Source: Sporomusaceae bacterium UBA7701 (GTDB taxonomy: Bacteria; Bacillota; Negativicutes; Sporomusales; UBA7701). Taken from it: DNA of 64,000 bases. Numbering within the stretch: position 1 is the first letter of the stretch; each line of letters opens with the position of its first letter. The DNA lies in the NCBI GenBank assembly GCA_002482545.1, contig DLGF01000009.1, forward strand, positions 172,990 to 236,989, read 5' to 3'. The notes below the pieces were generated by a model. It was given only the letters and a program-made list of their open reading frames with translations. It searched no databases and had not been told where the DNA came from. The translations under genes were made by a program, and so were the position numbers. This document shows, piece after piece, positions 33,257 through 41,232 of the stretch.

Positions 33257-34321
33257 CTATTCTTCCGCATTGAAATATACCTTATAAAAGTGCATGCCCT
33301 TTTTCTCGTCATACCCGCGCTCGATAAAATCCTCAGCCGTTTCGGCGGTTGCGGTTTTTACCTTTATTTCAATAGCGGTATCCAGTTTGATCAGGCCTTT
33401 CAGGTTCCGCTTGGCGGTTTTCACAGCCTGTTCCGAGATGCTGAAGGCTTCGGCCGGCGGCAGTCCCTGGTTGATTTCATAAAGCTGCTTATGTTCACGG
33501 AACCGCTCAATCAGTTCAGGCTCTCTGACCACCTTCCGGACGAAATCTTCCAGTTGAAACTCGTCCTCCTGCTCGAGATAGGCAAGGGCATTATGGACAA
33601 ACATGACCTGGTCTTTTTTGTCGGCTTGGTATTCCGCGCCATAGACGTTCTCCGCAAAATCCCGGCATAGGTCGACGTGCTGCCGGGTATGGAAATATTC
33701 ATTTTGCACATCGGTCAATCGCAGGAATTCTTCCTTCCAGTACATAGCTTCGTTGTCGCCCTTGCTGACGGCGTCGACAATCGCCACCCGGTAGCCGTCG
33801 GTAGACTCGGTATGAAAAATAAACGCCCCTTTATCCAGCCTCCGGATGTTGATGCCCTGGTCTGCGGCGATCGAGCTGCCGGCCCGACTGGCGACGACCT
33901 TGAGATAAGGATCGCGGCGCTCGGTTTTGAACATCCCGAGGGCGTCCACTTCCTGGCCGTTGATTCTGCAGCCGGAAAAATAGGCGGCATAAAACTCGCC
34001 TCCTTTGATCTGGGGATGAACGGACTTTTCATACAAATGCTGCAAAAGGTTCAGCGACTGTTCATAGAAGCTCTCGGGGCGGATAAAGATCGAGCTTGCA
34101 TGCATATACGCAGGATTGAGATGAAGGTCGGTTTCATGAAAAAACTTGTAAAGCACCTTCTCCTTAAAGGAGGAGGAAAAGTACCGCAGCAACAGTTCTT
34201 CCGCATTGCCGTCGGCCGAATGGTGCAGGGAAGGCGACACAATGAAGCCCTCGCCCCTGAGTTTATTGCCGACGTGATGCACCACCAACTGCTTCATTTG
34301 CATGCCGGTAAAATCAAACAC
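33257..34321 (-). CDS. Nucleoid-associated protein, NdpA/YejK-like (PF04245)
   Basis: A 354-residue cytosolic protein matching the 37-kDa nucleoid-associated protein family: QLVVHHVGNKL near the N-terminus, FYEQSLNLLQHLYEKS, KGGEFYAAYFSGC and the acidic C-terminal half. In proteobacteria YejK associates with the nucleoid and topoisomerase; its role in Firmicutes is unclear. The start used is a GTG with AAGGGG 8 bases upstream; ATG codons at residues 7 and 9 are alternatives. It lies just downstream of the soluble FtsH-like gene in the same direction and could be cotranscribed. Confidence 0.85.
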   Translation of the reverse strand: MFDFTGMQMKQLVVHHVGNKLRGEGFIVSPSLHHSADGNAEELLLRYFSSSFKEKVLYKFFHETDLHLNPAYMHASSIFIRPESFYEQSLNLLQHLYEKSVHPQIKGGEFYAAYFSGCRINGQEVDALGMFKTERRDPYLKVVASRAGSSIAADQGINIRRLDKGAFIFHTESTDGYRVAIVDAVSKGDNEAMYWKEEFLRLTDVQNEYFHTRQHVDLCRDFAENVYGAEYQADKKDQVMFVHNALAYLEQEDEFQLEDFVRKVVREPELIERFREHKQLYEINQGLPPAEAFSISEQAVKTAKRNLKGLIKLDTAIEIKVKTATAETAEDFIERGYDEKKGMHFYKVYFNAEE

Positions 34322-34394
34322 ACTCTCATCCCCTTATGAAAATCACATGACGGCTTTTATTCTATCAAACCCGGGCCCAAAACGAAATACCCTT

Positions 34395-35801
34395 CTACTT
34401 CCCGGGCAGGGAAGCGGTCTCCACCAGACGCCTGACTTCCTCGCCCGCCAGCGTTTCTTGGGCGAGGAGCGCGTTCGCCAGGCTGTGCAGGCCACTGATG
34501 TTGTCCCTGATGATTCCCTCCGTCTTGCTATAGGCCTCAGCGATGATTTTGCGCACTTCCTTGTCCACGCAAGCGGCGAATTCTTCGCTGTGATGGCGGG
34601 TGTGGGCAATGTCCCGGCCGAGGAATACCTGATCTTCGGCCTGCCCGAAGGCCATCGGGCCGATCGCCTCGCTCATCCCATAGTCGCAGACCATTTTGCG
34701 GGCAATTTCGGCGACCTTTTGCAGATCATTCTGCGCTCCGGTGCTGATTTCCCCCAGCACCGCCCCCTCGGCGACCCGGCCGCCCAGCAGTACTTTAAGC
34801 TGGTCGAACAGCTCGCTCCTGGTCAGCAAATACCGTTCCTCCCGCGGCAGGAGGAGGGTGTAGCCGCCTGAGCGCCCCCGCTGGATGATCGACACCTTGT
34901 GGACGGTGTCTCCGTGGTCTACCATTGTACTGACCAAGGCGTGCCCGGCTTCATGATAGGCGGCGATCGTCCGTTCTTTTTCGCTGATGATCCGGCTTTT
35001 TCTCTCGGGGCCGGCCACTACGAGCTCGGTTGCCTCTTCCAGTTCCTGCATCCCGATCTGGGTCTTTTGCCGGCGAATCGCCAGAAGCGCAGCTTCGTTG
35101 ACCAGGTTGCCGATGTCCGCGCCGGTGAAGCCCGGGGTCCGCCGGGCGATCACTCCCAGATCGGCTTCAGTTGACAAAGGTTTGCCCGCAGTATGCACTT
35201 TCAGTATTTCAAGCCGGCCGCCGATGTCCGGCTTATCCACGACAATCCGGCGGTCGAAGCGGCCCGGCCGCAACAAAGCCGGGTCCAGAATATCCGGACG
35301 GTTGGTGGCGGCAATGACGATAACCCCTTTAGCTCCGCCAAAACCGTCCATCTCCACCAGCAATTGATTGAGAGTCTGCTCGCGCTCGTCATGGCCCCCG
35401 CCAAGGCCGGTACCCCGCTCGCGGCCGACCGCGTCGATCTCGTCGATGAACACAATGCTGGGAGCGCTCTTTCTGGCTTGTTTGAACAGGTCCCGCACGC
35501 GGGAGGCACCCACGCCGACAAACATTTCCACGAATTCCGACGCGCTGATGCTGAAGAAGGCTACTCCCGCTTCGCCGGCGATGGCTCGGGCCAGCAGCGT
35601 TTTGCCGGTCCCCGGGGGGCCGTACAGAAGAATGCCGCTCGGGACCCGGGCGCCCATTTCGCGAAATTTCTTGGGATGTTTTAAAAATTCGAGAACCTCC
35701 TCCAGACTCTGTCTTACTTCATCAACCCCGGCCACATCCTTCAGGGTTACTTTTGGTTTCTCCTTAGCCCGCAGTTTGTTGTTGCTCCGGCCATAAGGCA
35801 T
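34395..35801 (-). CDS. FtsH-like AAA+ zinc metalloprotease lacking membrane anchor
   Basis: A 468-residue protein with a complete FtsH AAA module (Walker A GPPGTGKT 61-68, pore MFVGVG 93-98, Walker B VFIDEID, second region of homology RPGRFDRR) and peptidase domain (HEAGH 283-287, third ligand D359 in QNDL). FtsH normally begins with two transmembrane helices and a periplasmic domain. Here the ATG, which has GGGAGGAG upstream, gives a basic 15-residue head and then the AAA domain directly. The open frame upstream (28 codons) contains no hydrophobic segment either. It should be a soluble ATP-dependent protease. Substrate and partner are unknown. Confidence 0.88.
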   Translation of the reverse strand: MPYGRSNNKLRAKEKPKVTLKDVAGVDEVRQSLEEVLEFLKHPKKFREMGARVPSGILLYGPPGTGKTLLARAIAGEAGVAFFSISASEFVEMFVGVGASRVRDLFKQARKSAPSIVFIDEIDAVGRERGTGLGGGHDEREQTLNQLLVEMDGFGGAKGVIVIAATNRPDILDPALLRPGRFDRRIVVDKPDIGGRLEILKVHTAGKPLSTEADLGVIARRTPGFTGADIGNLVNEAALLAIRRQKTQIGMQELEEATELVVAGPERKSRIISEKERTIAAYHEAGHALVSTMVDHGDTVHKVSIIQRGRSGGYTLLLPREERYLLTRSELFDQLKVLLGGRVAEGAVLGEISTGAQNDLQKVAEIARKMVCDYGMSEAIGPMAFGQAEDQVFLGRDIAHTRHHSEEFAACVDKEVRKIIAEAYSKTEGIIRDNISGLHSLANALLAQETLAGEEVRRLVETASLPGK

Positions 35802-36156
35802 ACTCTTTGCTCCTCCCTGCAGCACGCAACGGTTATTGCCGCTCCGCCCATAGCCGTAAGAAAACGTTCCGGCGGAGCCGCCCATCTCTTTGCCTCATCC
35901 CACATGTTATGTCTTTTTATTCTATTCCTCCAGGCCCGGACTATGTTACAGCCGCCGGACGACTCTGCCGTTTCCCCCTGCGCGCAGCCATTTGCGGCAA
36001 AAAGGGCATACTATTGCCAGAACCCCTGAACCGGAGGTTTCCGCCCTGGCGGCGGACCGTAAAAGTAGGCCTTCTCCGCCGCCCCCGGGTGTGCTATGAT
36101 AATATCTGTCATCTGCTTCAACCAAGGTTGTTGAAACAAAACGGAGGAATTTTAAA
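35802..36156. other. Divergent intergenic region between FtsH-like and kimA genes
   Basis: A 355-base gap. A TATGAT box near 36096-36101 lies 17 bases from a poor TTCTCC, a possible kimA promoter. I looked for a c-di-AMP (ydaO) riboswitch, common ahead of kimA-type genes, and do not see its conserved blocks. Short GC-rich inverted repeats are present but nothing is assignable. Confidence 0.45.
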
Positions 36157-38001
36157 ATGTTCCGTATTCTACGTCGGCTGTTGATCGGCCATCCCTTGGA
36201 CAACAAGGATATGGCTCACGAACGGCTGCCAAAGTGGAAGGCCCTTTCCATCTTCTCCTCGGACGCCCTCTCCTCGGTCGCCTATGGCCCGGAACAGGCC
36301 ATGCTCATCCTGGTCGCCACCCCGGGGCTGGTATCCTACGGCTACCTGGGCCCTATCGCCGTCGCCATCTTCCTGCTGCTGCTCATCGTCGCCCTGTCCT
36401 ATGCCCAAGTGGCGAAAGCCAACCCCGCCGGCGGCGGAGCCTATGCCGTAGCCAAAGCCAATCTGGGAGCGACGCCCGCCCTTATAGCCGCCGCGGCTGT
36501 ATTTGCCGATTATATCCTGACGGCGGCCGTGAGTGTATGCGCCGGAACGGACGCCATCGTATCCGCCTTTCCCCGGCTGAACGGCCTGCAGGTCGACCTG
36601 GATTTACTCGTATTGTTTTTTATTTTAATGTTGGTCAACCTTCGCGGCATCCGCGAGTCTTCCAACGCCTTCGTCTTTCCGACCTATGCGTTCCTTTTCG
36701 GAATACTGGCGCTCATTATAACCGGCATCGTTCAGGCCTTCGCCTACCCGGACGCTTTAATCCCGCCTGAGTCGCTGGAAACCAAGCCGCTGGACTGGGC
36801 GATGCTCTTCATTGCCCTCCGGGCGTTTGCCAACGGCTGCAGCTCCATGACCGGCATCGAAGCCATCGCGGACAGCGTGCCGCTGTTCAGGAAGCCGGAA
36901 GACCGCAACGCGGTTGTCACGACTTACTGGATGGCGGGTATCCTGGGCTTCATGCTTCTCGGGATATCCTTCCTCTTGATGCACTATCATGTTACCCCCA
37001 TTCCCGGGGTAACGGCGCTCTCCCAACTGGTCGAGCATGTATTCGGCCGCTCTTATCTCTACTACTATATCCAGATTGCCACCATGGTCGTGCTCTACCT
37101 CGCCGCAAACACCGCTTACAACGGGCTGCCGATCCTGCTGTCGATTGTCGCCAAGGACGGCTACATGCCGCGCTACCTTTCCTCGCGCGGCGAGCGGCTG
37201 ACCTACTCCAACAACATCGTCCTGCTGACCTTGGCTGCCGCCGGCCTGATCATCGCCTATAAGGGCGATATCGAACACCTGATATCCCTCTATGCCATCG
37301 GCGTATTCCTGTCCTTCACGATCGCCCAGACCAGCATGGTCGTTCACTGGTACCGCGAAAAGCGGAAGGGCTGGATTGCCAAGGCGGCCATCAACGGCAC
37401 CGGAGCCTTGGCCACGGGAATCGTCGTTGTCATTATCACCATCACCAAATTTGCCCAGGGAGCCTGGATCATTCTCCTCTTCATCCCGGCCATGACGTTC
37501 ATTTTCAAGAAAATCAGGCATCATTACGACGATGTCGCGGAACAGTTGAGCCTGGCGCATAAGGTTTTCGACAATAAGTACCAAGGCCCGCGGGCGAAAA
37601 ACCTGGCGCTTGTTCCCATCTCCAGCCCTACCAGCGTGGTGGCGGAAACGCTTCACTATGCCCAATCCATCAGCGACTCGGTTATCGCCCTGTATATCGC
37701 CACCGACGAGGAGGCGCGCAAGAAAATCGAGGACAAATGGCAAGCCTGGAATCCGGGCGTCCAGTTGGTTACCGTTTATTCCCCCTATCGCTTCGTCATC
37801 CAGCCGATTCTCGATTTCATCAGCGAATTGCAACTGCAGAAATGCAACTATGACTATATTACAGTGGTTATTCCCGAATTCGAAACAAAGAAATGGTGGC
37901 ACCGTCTGCTCCACGGACAAACCGGCTGGATTCTCCGGACCCTGCTGATCCTGAAAGAGGATGTCATTGTCGCTACCATTCCCTATCATCTGAAAAAGTA
38001 G
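36157..38001 (+). CDS. kimA: KimA-type high-affinity potassium importer
   Basis: A 614-residue APC-superfamily protein with 12 helices and a long cytosolic C-terminal domain (about 460-614), the layout of B. subtilis KimA (YdaO). Motifs include LSIFSSDALSSVAYGPEQ near the N-terminus, KANPAGGGAYAVAKANLG and SSMTGIEAIADSVPLF. KimA is a K+/H+ symporter inhibited by c-di-AMP. The start has CGGAGG about 9 bases upstream. It is a single-gene unit ended by a strong hairpin. The alternative would be a generic amino acid permease, but the soluble tail and the N-terminal motif favour KimA. Confidence 0.87.
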   Translation: MFRILRRLLIGHPLDNKDMAHERLPKWKALSIFSSDALSSVAYGPEQAMLILVATPGLVSYGYLGPIAVAIFLLLLIVALSYAQVAKANPAGGGAYAVAKANLGATPALIAAAAVFADYILTAAVSVCAGTDAIVSAFPRLNGLQVDLDLLVLFFILMLVNLRGIRESSNAFVFPTYAFLFGILALIITGIVQAFAYPDALIPPESLETKPLDWAMLFIALRAFANGCSSMTGIEAIADSVPLFRKPEDRNAVVTTYWMAGILGFMLLGISFLLMHYHVTPIPGVTALSQLVEHVFGRSYLYYYIQIATMVVLYLAANTAYNGLPILLSIVAKDGYMPRYLSSRGERLTYSNNIVLLTLAAAGLIIAYKGDIEHLISLYAIGVFLSFTIAQTSMVVHWYREKRKGWIAKAAINGTGALATGIVVVIITITKFAQGAWIILLFIPAMTFIFKKIRHHYDDVAEQLSLAHKVFDNKYQGPRAKNLALVPISSPTSVVAETLHYAQSISDSVIALYIATDEEARKKIEDKWQAWNPGVQLVTVYSPYRFVIQPILDFISELQLQKCNYDYITVVIPEFETKKWWHRLLHGQTGWILRTLLILKEDVIVATIPYHLKK

Positions 38002-38053
38002 CCCCTGTCCGCAGGGGAAGCCCCTGTAAAGGAGCCTCCCATTTCGCCAGTTT

Positions 38054-38091
38054 GCAAAGAAGGCAGCCGCACGAGCGGCTGCCTTCTTTGC
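38054..38091. terminator. Hairpin terminator between kimA and the decarboxylase cluster
   Basis: GCAAAGAAGGCAGCCGC and GCGGCTGCCTTCTTTGC form a 17-bp perfect stem around ACGA. The T-run is inside the stem rather than after it, but its position between convergent genes argues for termination. Confidence 0.7.
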
Positions 38092-38116
38092 GAGCAGCAT
38101 TACCGAATTATCGATT

Positions 38117-38512
38117 TCATTCCAGGGTGATCATGTTCTGACCGGTCTGAATGGCTTCGCCGGTCTTGACGTGAATGGCCCGGACGACGCCGGCTCTGGC
38201 GGCCAGAATGGGATTATGCATTTTCATCGCCTCTACAACCATTACTTCCTGCCCCTCCTGAACGGCATCGCCGACAGCAACCTTCAAGGCGATTACTTTT
38301 CCCGGCATGGGCGCGGCAATGCTATAGCTGCCGCCGGCGGCCGGAGCCGCGGCTTTCCCCGGAGTCGGGGGGGCGGCAGGCTGGGGGGCCGGCGCCGGGG
38401 CAGCCTGCGGAACTACCGACAATGCGGGAGCGGCGGTACCGGCGGTTTTCTTCTGGACCACTACGTCGTAAGTCTTTCCGTTCAAAGTGATGGTATAAGT
38501 AGTTGCGTTCAT
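38117..38512 (-). CDS. Biotin carrier subunit of a Na+-translocating decarboxylase
   Basis: A 131-residue protein with a short N-terminal beta segment, a flexible Ala/Pro-rich linker (about 28-60) and a biotinyl domain. The biotinylated lysine is K97 in EAMKM. This is the gamma-subunit layout of methylmalonyl-CoA or glutaconyl-CoA decarboxylases, and similar to the tail of oxaloacetate decarboxylase alpha. It carries the carboxyl group from the carboxyltransferase to the membrane beta subunit. AGGAGG precedes the ATG. It is last in a leftward operon whose carboxyltransferase is missing, so that partner must be encoded elsewhere. Confidence 0.92.
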   Translation of the reverse strand: MNATTYTITLNGKTYDVVVQKKTAGTAAPALSVVPQAAPAPAPQPAAPPTPGKAAAPAAGGSYSIAAPMPGKVIALKVAVGDAVQEGQEVMVVEAMKMHNPILAARAGVVRAIHVKTGEAIQTGQNMITLE

Positions 38513-38547
38513 TTTCGTGCCTCCTAGTTGTTATTGGCGAACTACTG

Positions 38548-38811
38548 TTAAAGGCGATTCCGCATAAGCTCCGCGCGGCCGAACAGCGCCCAACTGCGGC
38601 TGCGCCGCCTGATGCTTACCACCTGAAACTCGCCATCCCCTTCAAACTCGGCAATGGCGGCGGCAATCACCGCAAACAGCTCTTCCTCGGTATCGGCGGC
38701 CGGGTCCTCGTAAACGGATTTGGCGGTTGCCGCCGGCATCGCCTTCGCCTGATGCCCCCGGAAAAAGTACGCGACAACAGCTAATGCGGCAATGATTCCA
38801 AGCCAGGTCAT
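38548..38811 (-). CDS. OadG-like small membrane subunit of the decarboxylase
   Basis: An 87-residue protein with one N-terminal transmembrane helix (MTWLGIIAALAVVAYFF) followed by an acidic region and a basic, Arg-rich C-terminus, as in OadG/MmdD subunits. It would hold the cytosolic carboxyltransferase and biotin carrier to the membrane pump. Its ATG overlaps the stop of the upstream 42-residue gene as ATGA, and GAGGAGG lies upstream, so translation is coupled. Confidence 0.8.
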   Translation of the reverse strand: MTWLGIIAALAVVAYFFRGHQAKAMPAATAKSVYEDPAADTEEELFAVIAAAIAEFEGDGEFQVVSIRRRSRSWALFGRAELMRNRL

Positions 38812-38936
38812 GCGTCCATTCCTCCTCGTGAGTTTTTATCCTGCCCCAGCTCCGGCCGGGACCGCCTGCGGTAGGATACATAGGCGTAATAGCCTAAAGT
38901 CGCGATAAGGCCCACTGCAAACGCCGTCACATTCAT
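38808..38936 (-). CDS. Tiny membrane protein (42 aa), OadG-related small subunit
   Basis: From an ATG behind GGGAGGGGGG, the sequence begins MNVTAFAVGLIATLGYYAYV, a single membrane helix, followed by the basic YRRRSR and an acidic tail. It ends in an ATGA overlap with the OadG-like gene. Small epsilon or gamma-type subunits occur in related sodium-pumping decarboxylases, for example MmdE. Position, helix and coupling make it a likely real subunit despite its size. Confidence 0.75.
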   Translation of the reverse strand: MNVTAFAVGLIATLGYYAYVSYRRRSRPELGQDKNSRGGMDA

Positions 38937-38958
38937 TATCGCTCTCTCCCCCCTCCCG

Positions 38959-40089
38959 CTACTTGACCCCGAGCAGGGCCAGCAGGATTCCGCCGGAGAT
39001 CGCCGTGCCGAACACGCCGGCCAGGTTCGGGCCCATGGCGTGCATGATCAGGAAATTGTAGGGGTTCTCCTTGAGGGCAACCACGTGGGAAACGCGGGCC
39101 GCAATCGGCACCGAGGCTATCCCGGCCGAACCGACAAGGGGATTAATCTTGCCGCCGCTGAACCAGTTCATAATCCGGGCGGCAATTACGCCGGAAGCGG
39201 TCCCGCCCATAAAGGCGATCAGGCCGAGGACGATAATTTCCAGCGTCTTGATATTCAGAAACTTGTCCGCCGCCATGGTTGAACCGATAGCCACCGTCAG
39301 CGTAATGGTCACGACATTCATCATTTCGTTGGCCGCCGTCTGGGCCAGCCGGTCCACCAGCAGGACTTCCCGCAGCAGGTTCCCCAGCATGAGCATGGTG
39401 ATGAGAGGCGCGACCGGGGGCAGAAGCAAATTAACGATGATGGCGATGACAAACGGAAAGACGATTTTCTCCAGCCGCGTTACCTGCCGGGTCTGGGTCA
39501 TCATAATCTGCCGCTCCTCCTTCGTTGTCAGAAGTTTCATCACCGGCGGCTGGATAAGCGGCATCAGCGCCATATAGGAATAAGCGGCCACCGCGATCTG
39601 CGGCAGAAGATGCGGCGCCAGCTTCATAGTCACAAAGATGGCCATGGGTCCGTCGGCGCCGCCGATAATGCCGATTGCGCCGGCTTCACTGAGGGTGAAG
39701 CCTAGAGCCTTGGCGCCGATGATTGCGATGAAGATGCCCAGATGGGCCGCCGCGCCCAAAATCATGAGGCTGGGATTGGCGATCATCGGGCCGAAATCGG
39801 TCATCGCCCCGACCCCGAGAAAGATGAGCGGCGGCAGAATAACCAGCTCCACACCGCGATAGGCATAGTAGAACAGCCCGCCGGGCTGGGTGAGGTCCGA
39901 CCCGGGTACATTGGCGACGATACAGGAAAAGCCGATGCCGAGCAGGAGAAAAGGCTCGTACTTTTTGGCAAGGGCCAAATAGATCAGCCCCGCCCCGACT
40001 AAAATCATGACAACATTTCCCCACCAGAGCTGCGCCAAGCCGGTCTGCTCAGCCAGGGACCAAAGCAAAGACGATATCTGTTCCTGCAT
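38959..40089 (-). CDS. oadB: Na+-translocating decarboxylase beta subunit (OadB/MmdB/GcdB)
   Basis: A 376-residue, very hydrophobic subunit that decarboxylates carboxybiotin and exports 1-2 Na+ ions. The conserved GIIGGADGPMAIF segment (re-entrant Na+ site), the N-terminal PGSDL...GGLFYYAY region and SAGIASVPIAARVSH near the C-terminus are all present. AAGGAGG lies 8 bases before the ATG. The cluster does not reveal which acid (oxaloacetate, methylmalonyl-CoA, glutaconyl-CoA or malonate) is the substrate, since the carboxyltransferase is absent. Confidence 0.93.
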   Translation of the reverse strand: MQEQISSLLWSLAEQTGLAQLWWGNVVMILVGAGLIYLALAKKYEPFLLLGIGFSCIVANVPGSDLTQPGGLFYYAYRGVELVILPPLIFLGVGAMTDFGPMIANPSLMILGAAAHLGIFIAIIGAKALGFTLSEAGAIGIIGGADGPMAIFVTMKLAPHLLPQIAVAAYSYMALMPLIQPPVMKLLTTKEERQIMMTQTRQVTRLEKIVFPFVIAIIVNLLLPPVAPLITMLMLGNLLREVLLVDRLAQTAANEMMNVVTITLTVAIGSTMAADKFLNIKTLEIIVLGLIAFMGGTASGVIAARIMNWFSGGKINPLVGSAGIASVPIAARVSHVVALKENPYNFLIMHAMGPNLAGVFGTAISGGILLALLGVK

Positions 40090-40107
40090 GAATGCATCCT
40101 CCTTGGT

Positions 40108-40269
40108 CTAGTGACCACCTTTAAGTTTGTTTTCATCCATTGCGCCGAGTTTGTTCAAATGCGGAAAGATGTAAAGCACCAAGCTGATGCCCCAAATAAA
40201 TACAATGCTCAGGAAAAAATCGATTACACTCAAAATAATGGCGCCATCCAGACTGTCAGGCACGGTCAT
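40108..40269 (-). CDS. Small membrane protein (53 aa) leading the decarboxylase operon
   Basis: Starts at an ATG with AAGGAGGAGGG upstream; a longer frame exists but has no ribosome site. One strong membrane helix (about 11-36, ILSVIDFFLSIVFIWGISLVLYI split by an Asp) is followed by a short cytosolic tail. It ends 18 bases before oadB, so it is almost certainly in the same operon. I cannot name a family with confidence; it may be another OadG-related accessory subunit. Confidence 0.75.
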   Translation of the reverse strand: MTVPDSLDGAIILSVIDFFLSIVFIWGISLVLYIFPHLNKLGAMDENKLKGGH

Positions 40270-40328
40270 TTTCCCTCCTCCTTTCCCATCCGGTATATAA
40301 AACCACATTACACAGAAGTCAATAATCC

Positions 40329-40365
40329 AAAATAAAAACACCTTAGGTTTGCAAACCCAGGTGTC
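40329..40365 (-). terminator. Second terminator in the decarboxylase leader
   Basis: ACACCTGGGTTTGC and GCAAACCTAAGGTGT form an imperfect hairpin followed by TTTTTATTTT on the minus strand, 60 bases ahead of the first gene of the operon. Because it sits between the promoter at 40680-40708 and the genes, it may be an attenuator. Confidence 0.75.
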
Positions 40366-40524
40366 TACCGGCTAGCTGCCTGCCGCCGCACGAAGCGGCA
40401 GACCGTCAGCAACACGAGTTCGATATTAGCTTCCGGCAGGGCATGAATTCCTCTGCCGTCCACAAGTTCGAGCTTTCGGTTTTCAAGGTATTGATTGCTG
40501 TATAATACGGCTAAGCAAAACCGC

Positions 40525-40673
40525 AATAAAAAACCGGTTGACTGCAACCAGGTTTTCACTACGCTCACCCGGCTTTCCGGCGGCGGACAATAGTGGCAAT
40601 CGTTTGTCCAAGGCTTGGCGGTAACAGATCGTCGCTTCGTCTGCCAAGTATACAAAATACAAAAACCACTTTC
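40525..40673 (-). ncRNA. Structured leader RNA with pseudoknot and terminator (unassigned)
   Basis: Downstream of a good promoter the minus-strand RNA can form a CTTGG/CCAAG stem carrying an inner CAGA/TCTG hairpin, a GGACAA/TTGTCC hairpin, a CCGG-AAAG-CCGG hairpin, and a pseudoknot between CACTA in the second loop and TAGTG downstream. A terminator AACCTGGTTG/CAACCGGTT plus T6 follows at once. This is the layout of a riboswitch or a small RNA. I could not match it to FMN, SAM, TPP, cobalamin, lysine, glycine, ZTP or guanidine motifs. Its position ahead of a sodium-pump operon suggests sensing Na+ or a related metabolite; this is speculation. Confidence 0.55.
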
Positions 40674-40679
40674 ATGTTT

Positions 40680-40708
40680 ATTATATTCCTGGAAAAACCA
40701 TAATGCAA
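40680..40708 (-). promoter_or_regulatory. Promoter of the structured leader
   Basis: TTGCAT (40703-40708) and a perfect TATAAT (40680-40685) with 17-base spacing on the minus strand. Transcription would start near 40673. Confidence 0.8.
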
Positions 40709-40852
40709 CTGTTTTCTGGAAATTGTTTTTTCCCGGCATTCCCCCTGCGCCTCTGGCTCACTACTGAACCACGCGGATTTTCCGGGCCTGGCATGCCCCA
40801 TCCCCTCATGATGAATAGGCCGCAAAAAATCCGGCATTGGCCCCCCCAAAAA

Positions 40853-40881
40853 AGCAAAAACCGCCAATGGCGGTTTTTGCT
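40853..40881. terminator. Bidirectional terminator
   Basis: AGCAAAAACCGCCA and TGGCGGTTTTTGCT form a 14-bp stem around a single A. On the minus strand it would end transcription coming from the truncated TetR/lipase unit. Confidence 0.85.
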
Positions 40882-40883
40882 TT

Positions 40884-41232
40884 ACTATGTCCGATTGACT
40901 TGACCGGTGGAACCTGAAAGACCCATCACCTGTTCTTGTTATGGACGCAATCGCCACAATCCTGGACTTCGCAGTTTCCGCACACCTCGGTCTCCATACC
41001 GGCGCCCCCATCATTTTCTTATGCCTCATGGCTCAATCCCGCGGCTTGGTGCTGGAGCAGCTTTCCACCATGCCTCCCTTGCGAAGGATCCCGCCTCCGG
41101 CTTGCTGCTTCCATATTAGTATATTCAACGAGGAACGTCAACCGTCCCACAAGGGACAATAATTGTCCCTTGTGGGCAATCCGCCGCCGGCCATTAGGCA
41201 GCCGGAGGACGGACTCCTTCGGTTCCCCTGGG
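40884..41232. other. Gene-poor stretch downstream of the truncated TetR
   Basis: This 349-base stretch holds a 31-base palindrome (41146-41176) and an unproven 23-codon minus-strand frame (40926-40997). The frame has two CxxC pairs (CGNC and CGDC) and only a weak GGGGG upstream. Otherwise I see no coding or RNA signature. Together with the truncated regulators nearby it looks like decaying DNA. Confidence 0.4.
41146..41176. repeat. 31-base near-perfect palindrome
   Basis: CCCACAAGGGACAAT and ATTGTCCCTTGTGGG are 15-base perfect arms around one A. There is no T-run on either side, so it is not a standard terminator. It may be a regulator site or a mobile-element scar. Confidence 0.7.

Noticed and set aside
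35886..36156. c-di-AMP (ydaO) riboswitch ahead of kimA
   Set aside because: Expected from biology, but none of its conserved blocks is visible.
36757..38100. 447-codon minus-strand frame opposite kimA
   Set aside because: Antisense shadow; kimA has clear transmembrane and family motifs on the plus strand.
40565..41029. 154-codon minus-strand frame
   Set aside because: It would read straight through a perfect terminator hairpin, the promoter and the structured leader; composition is not protein-like.
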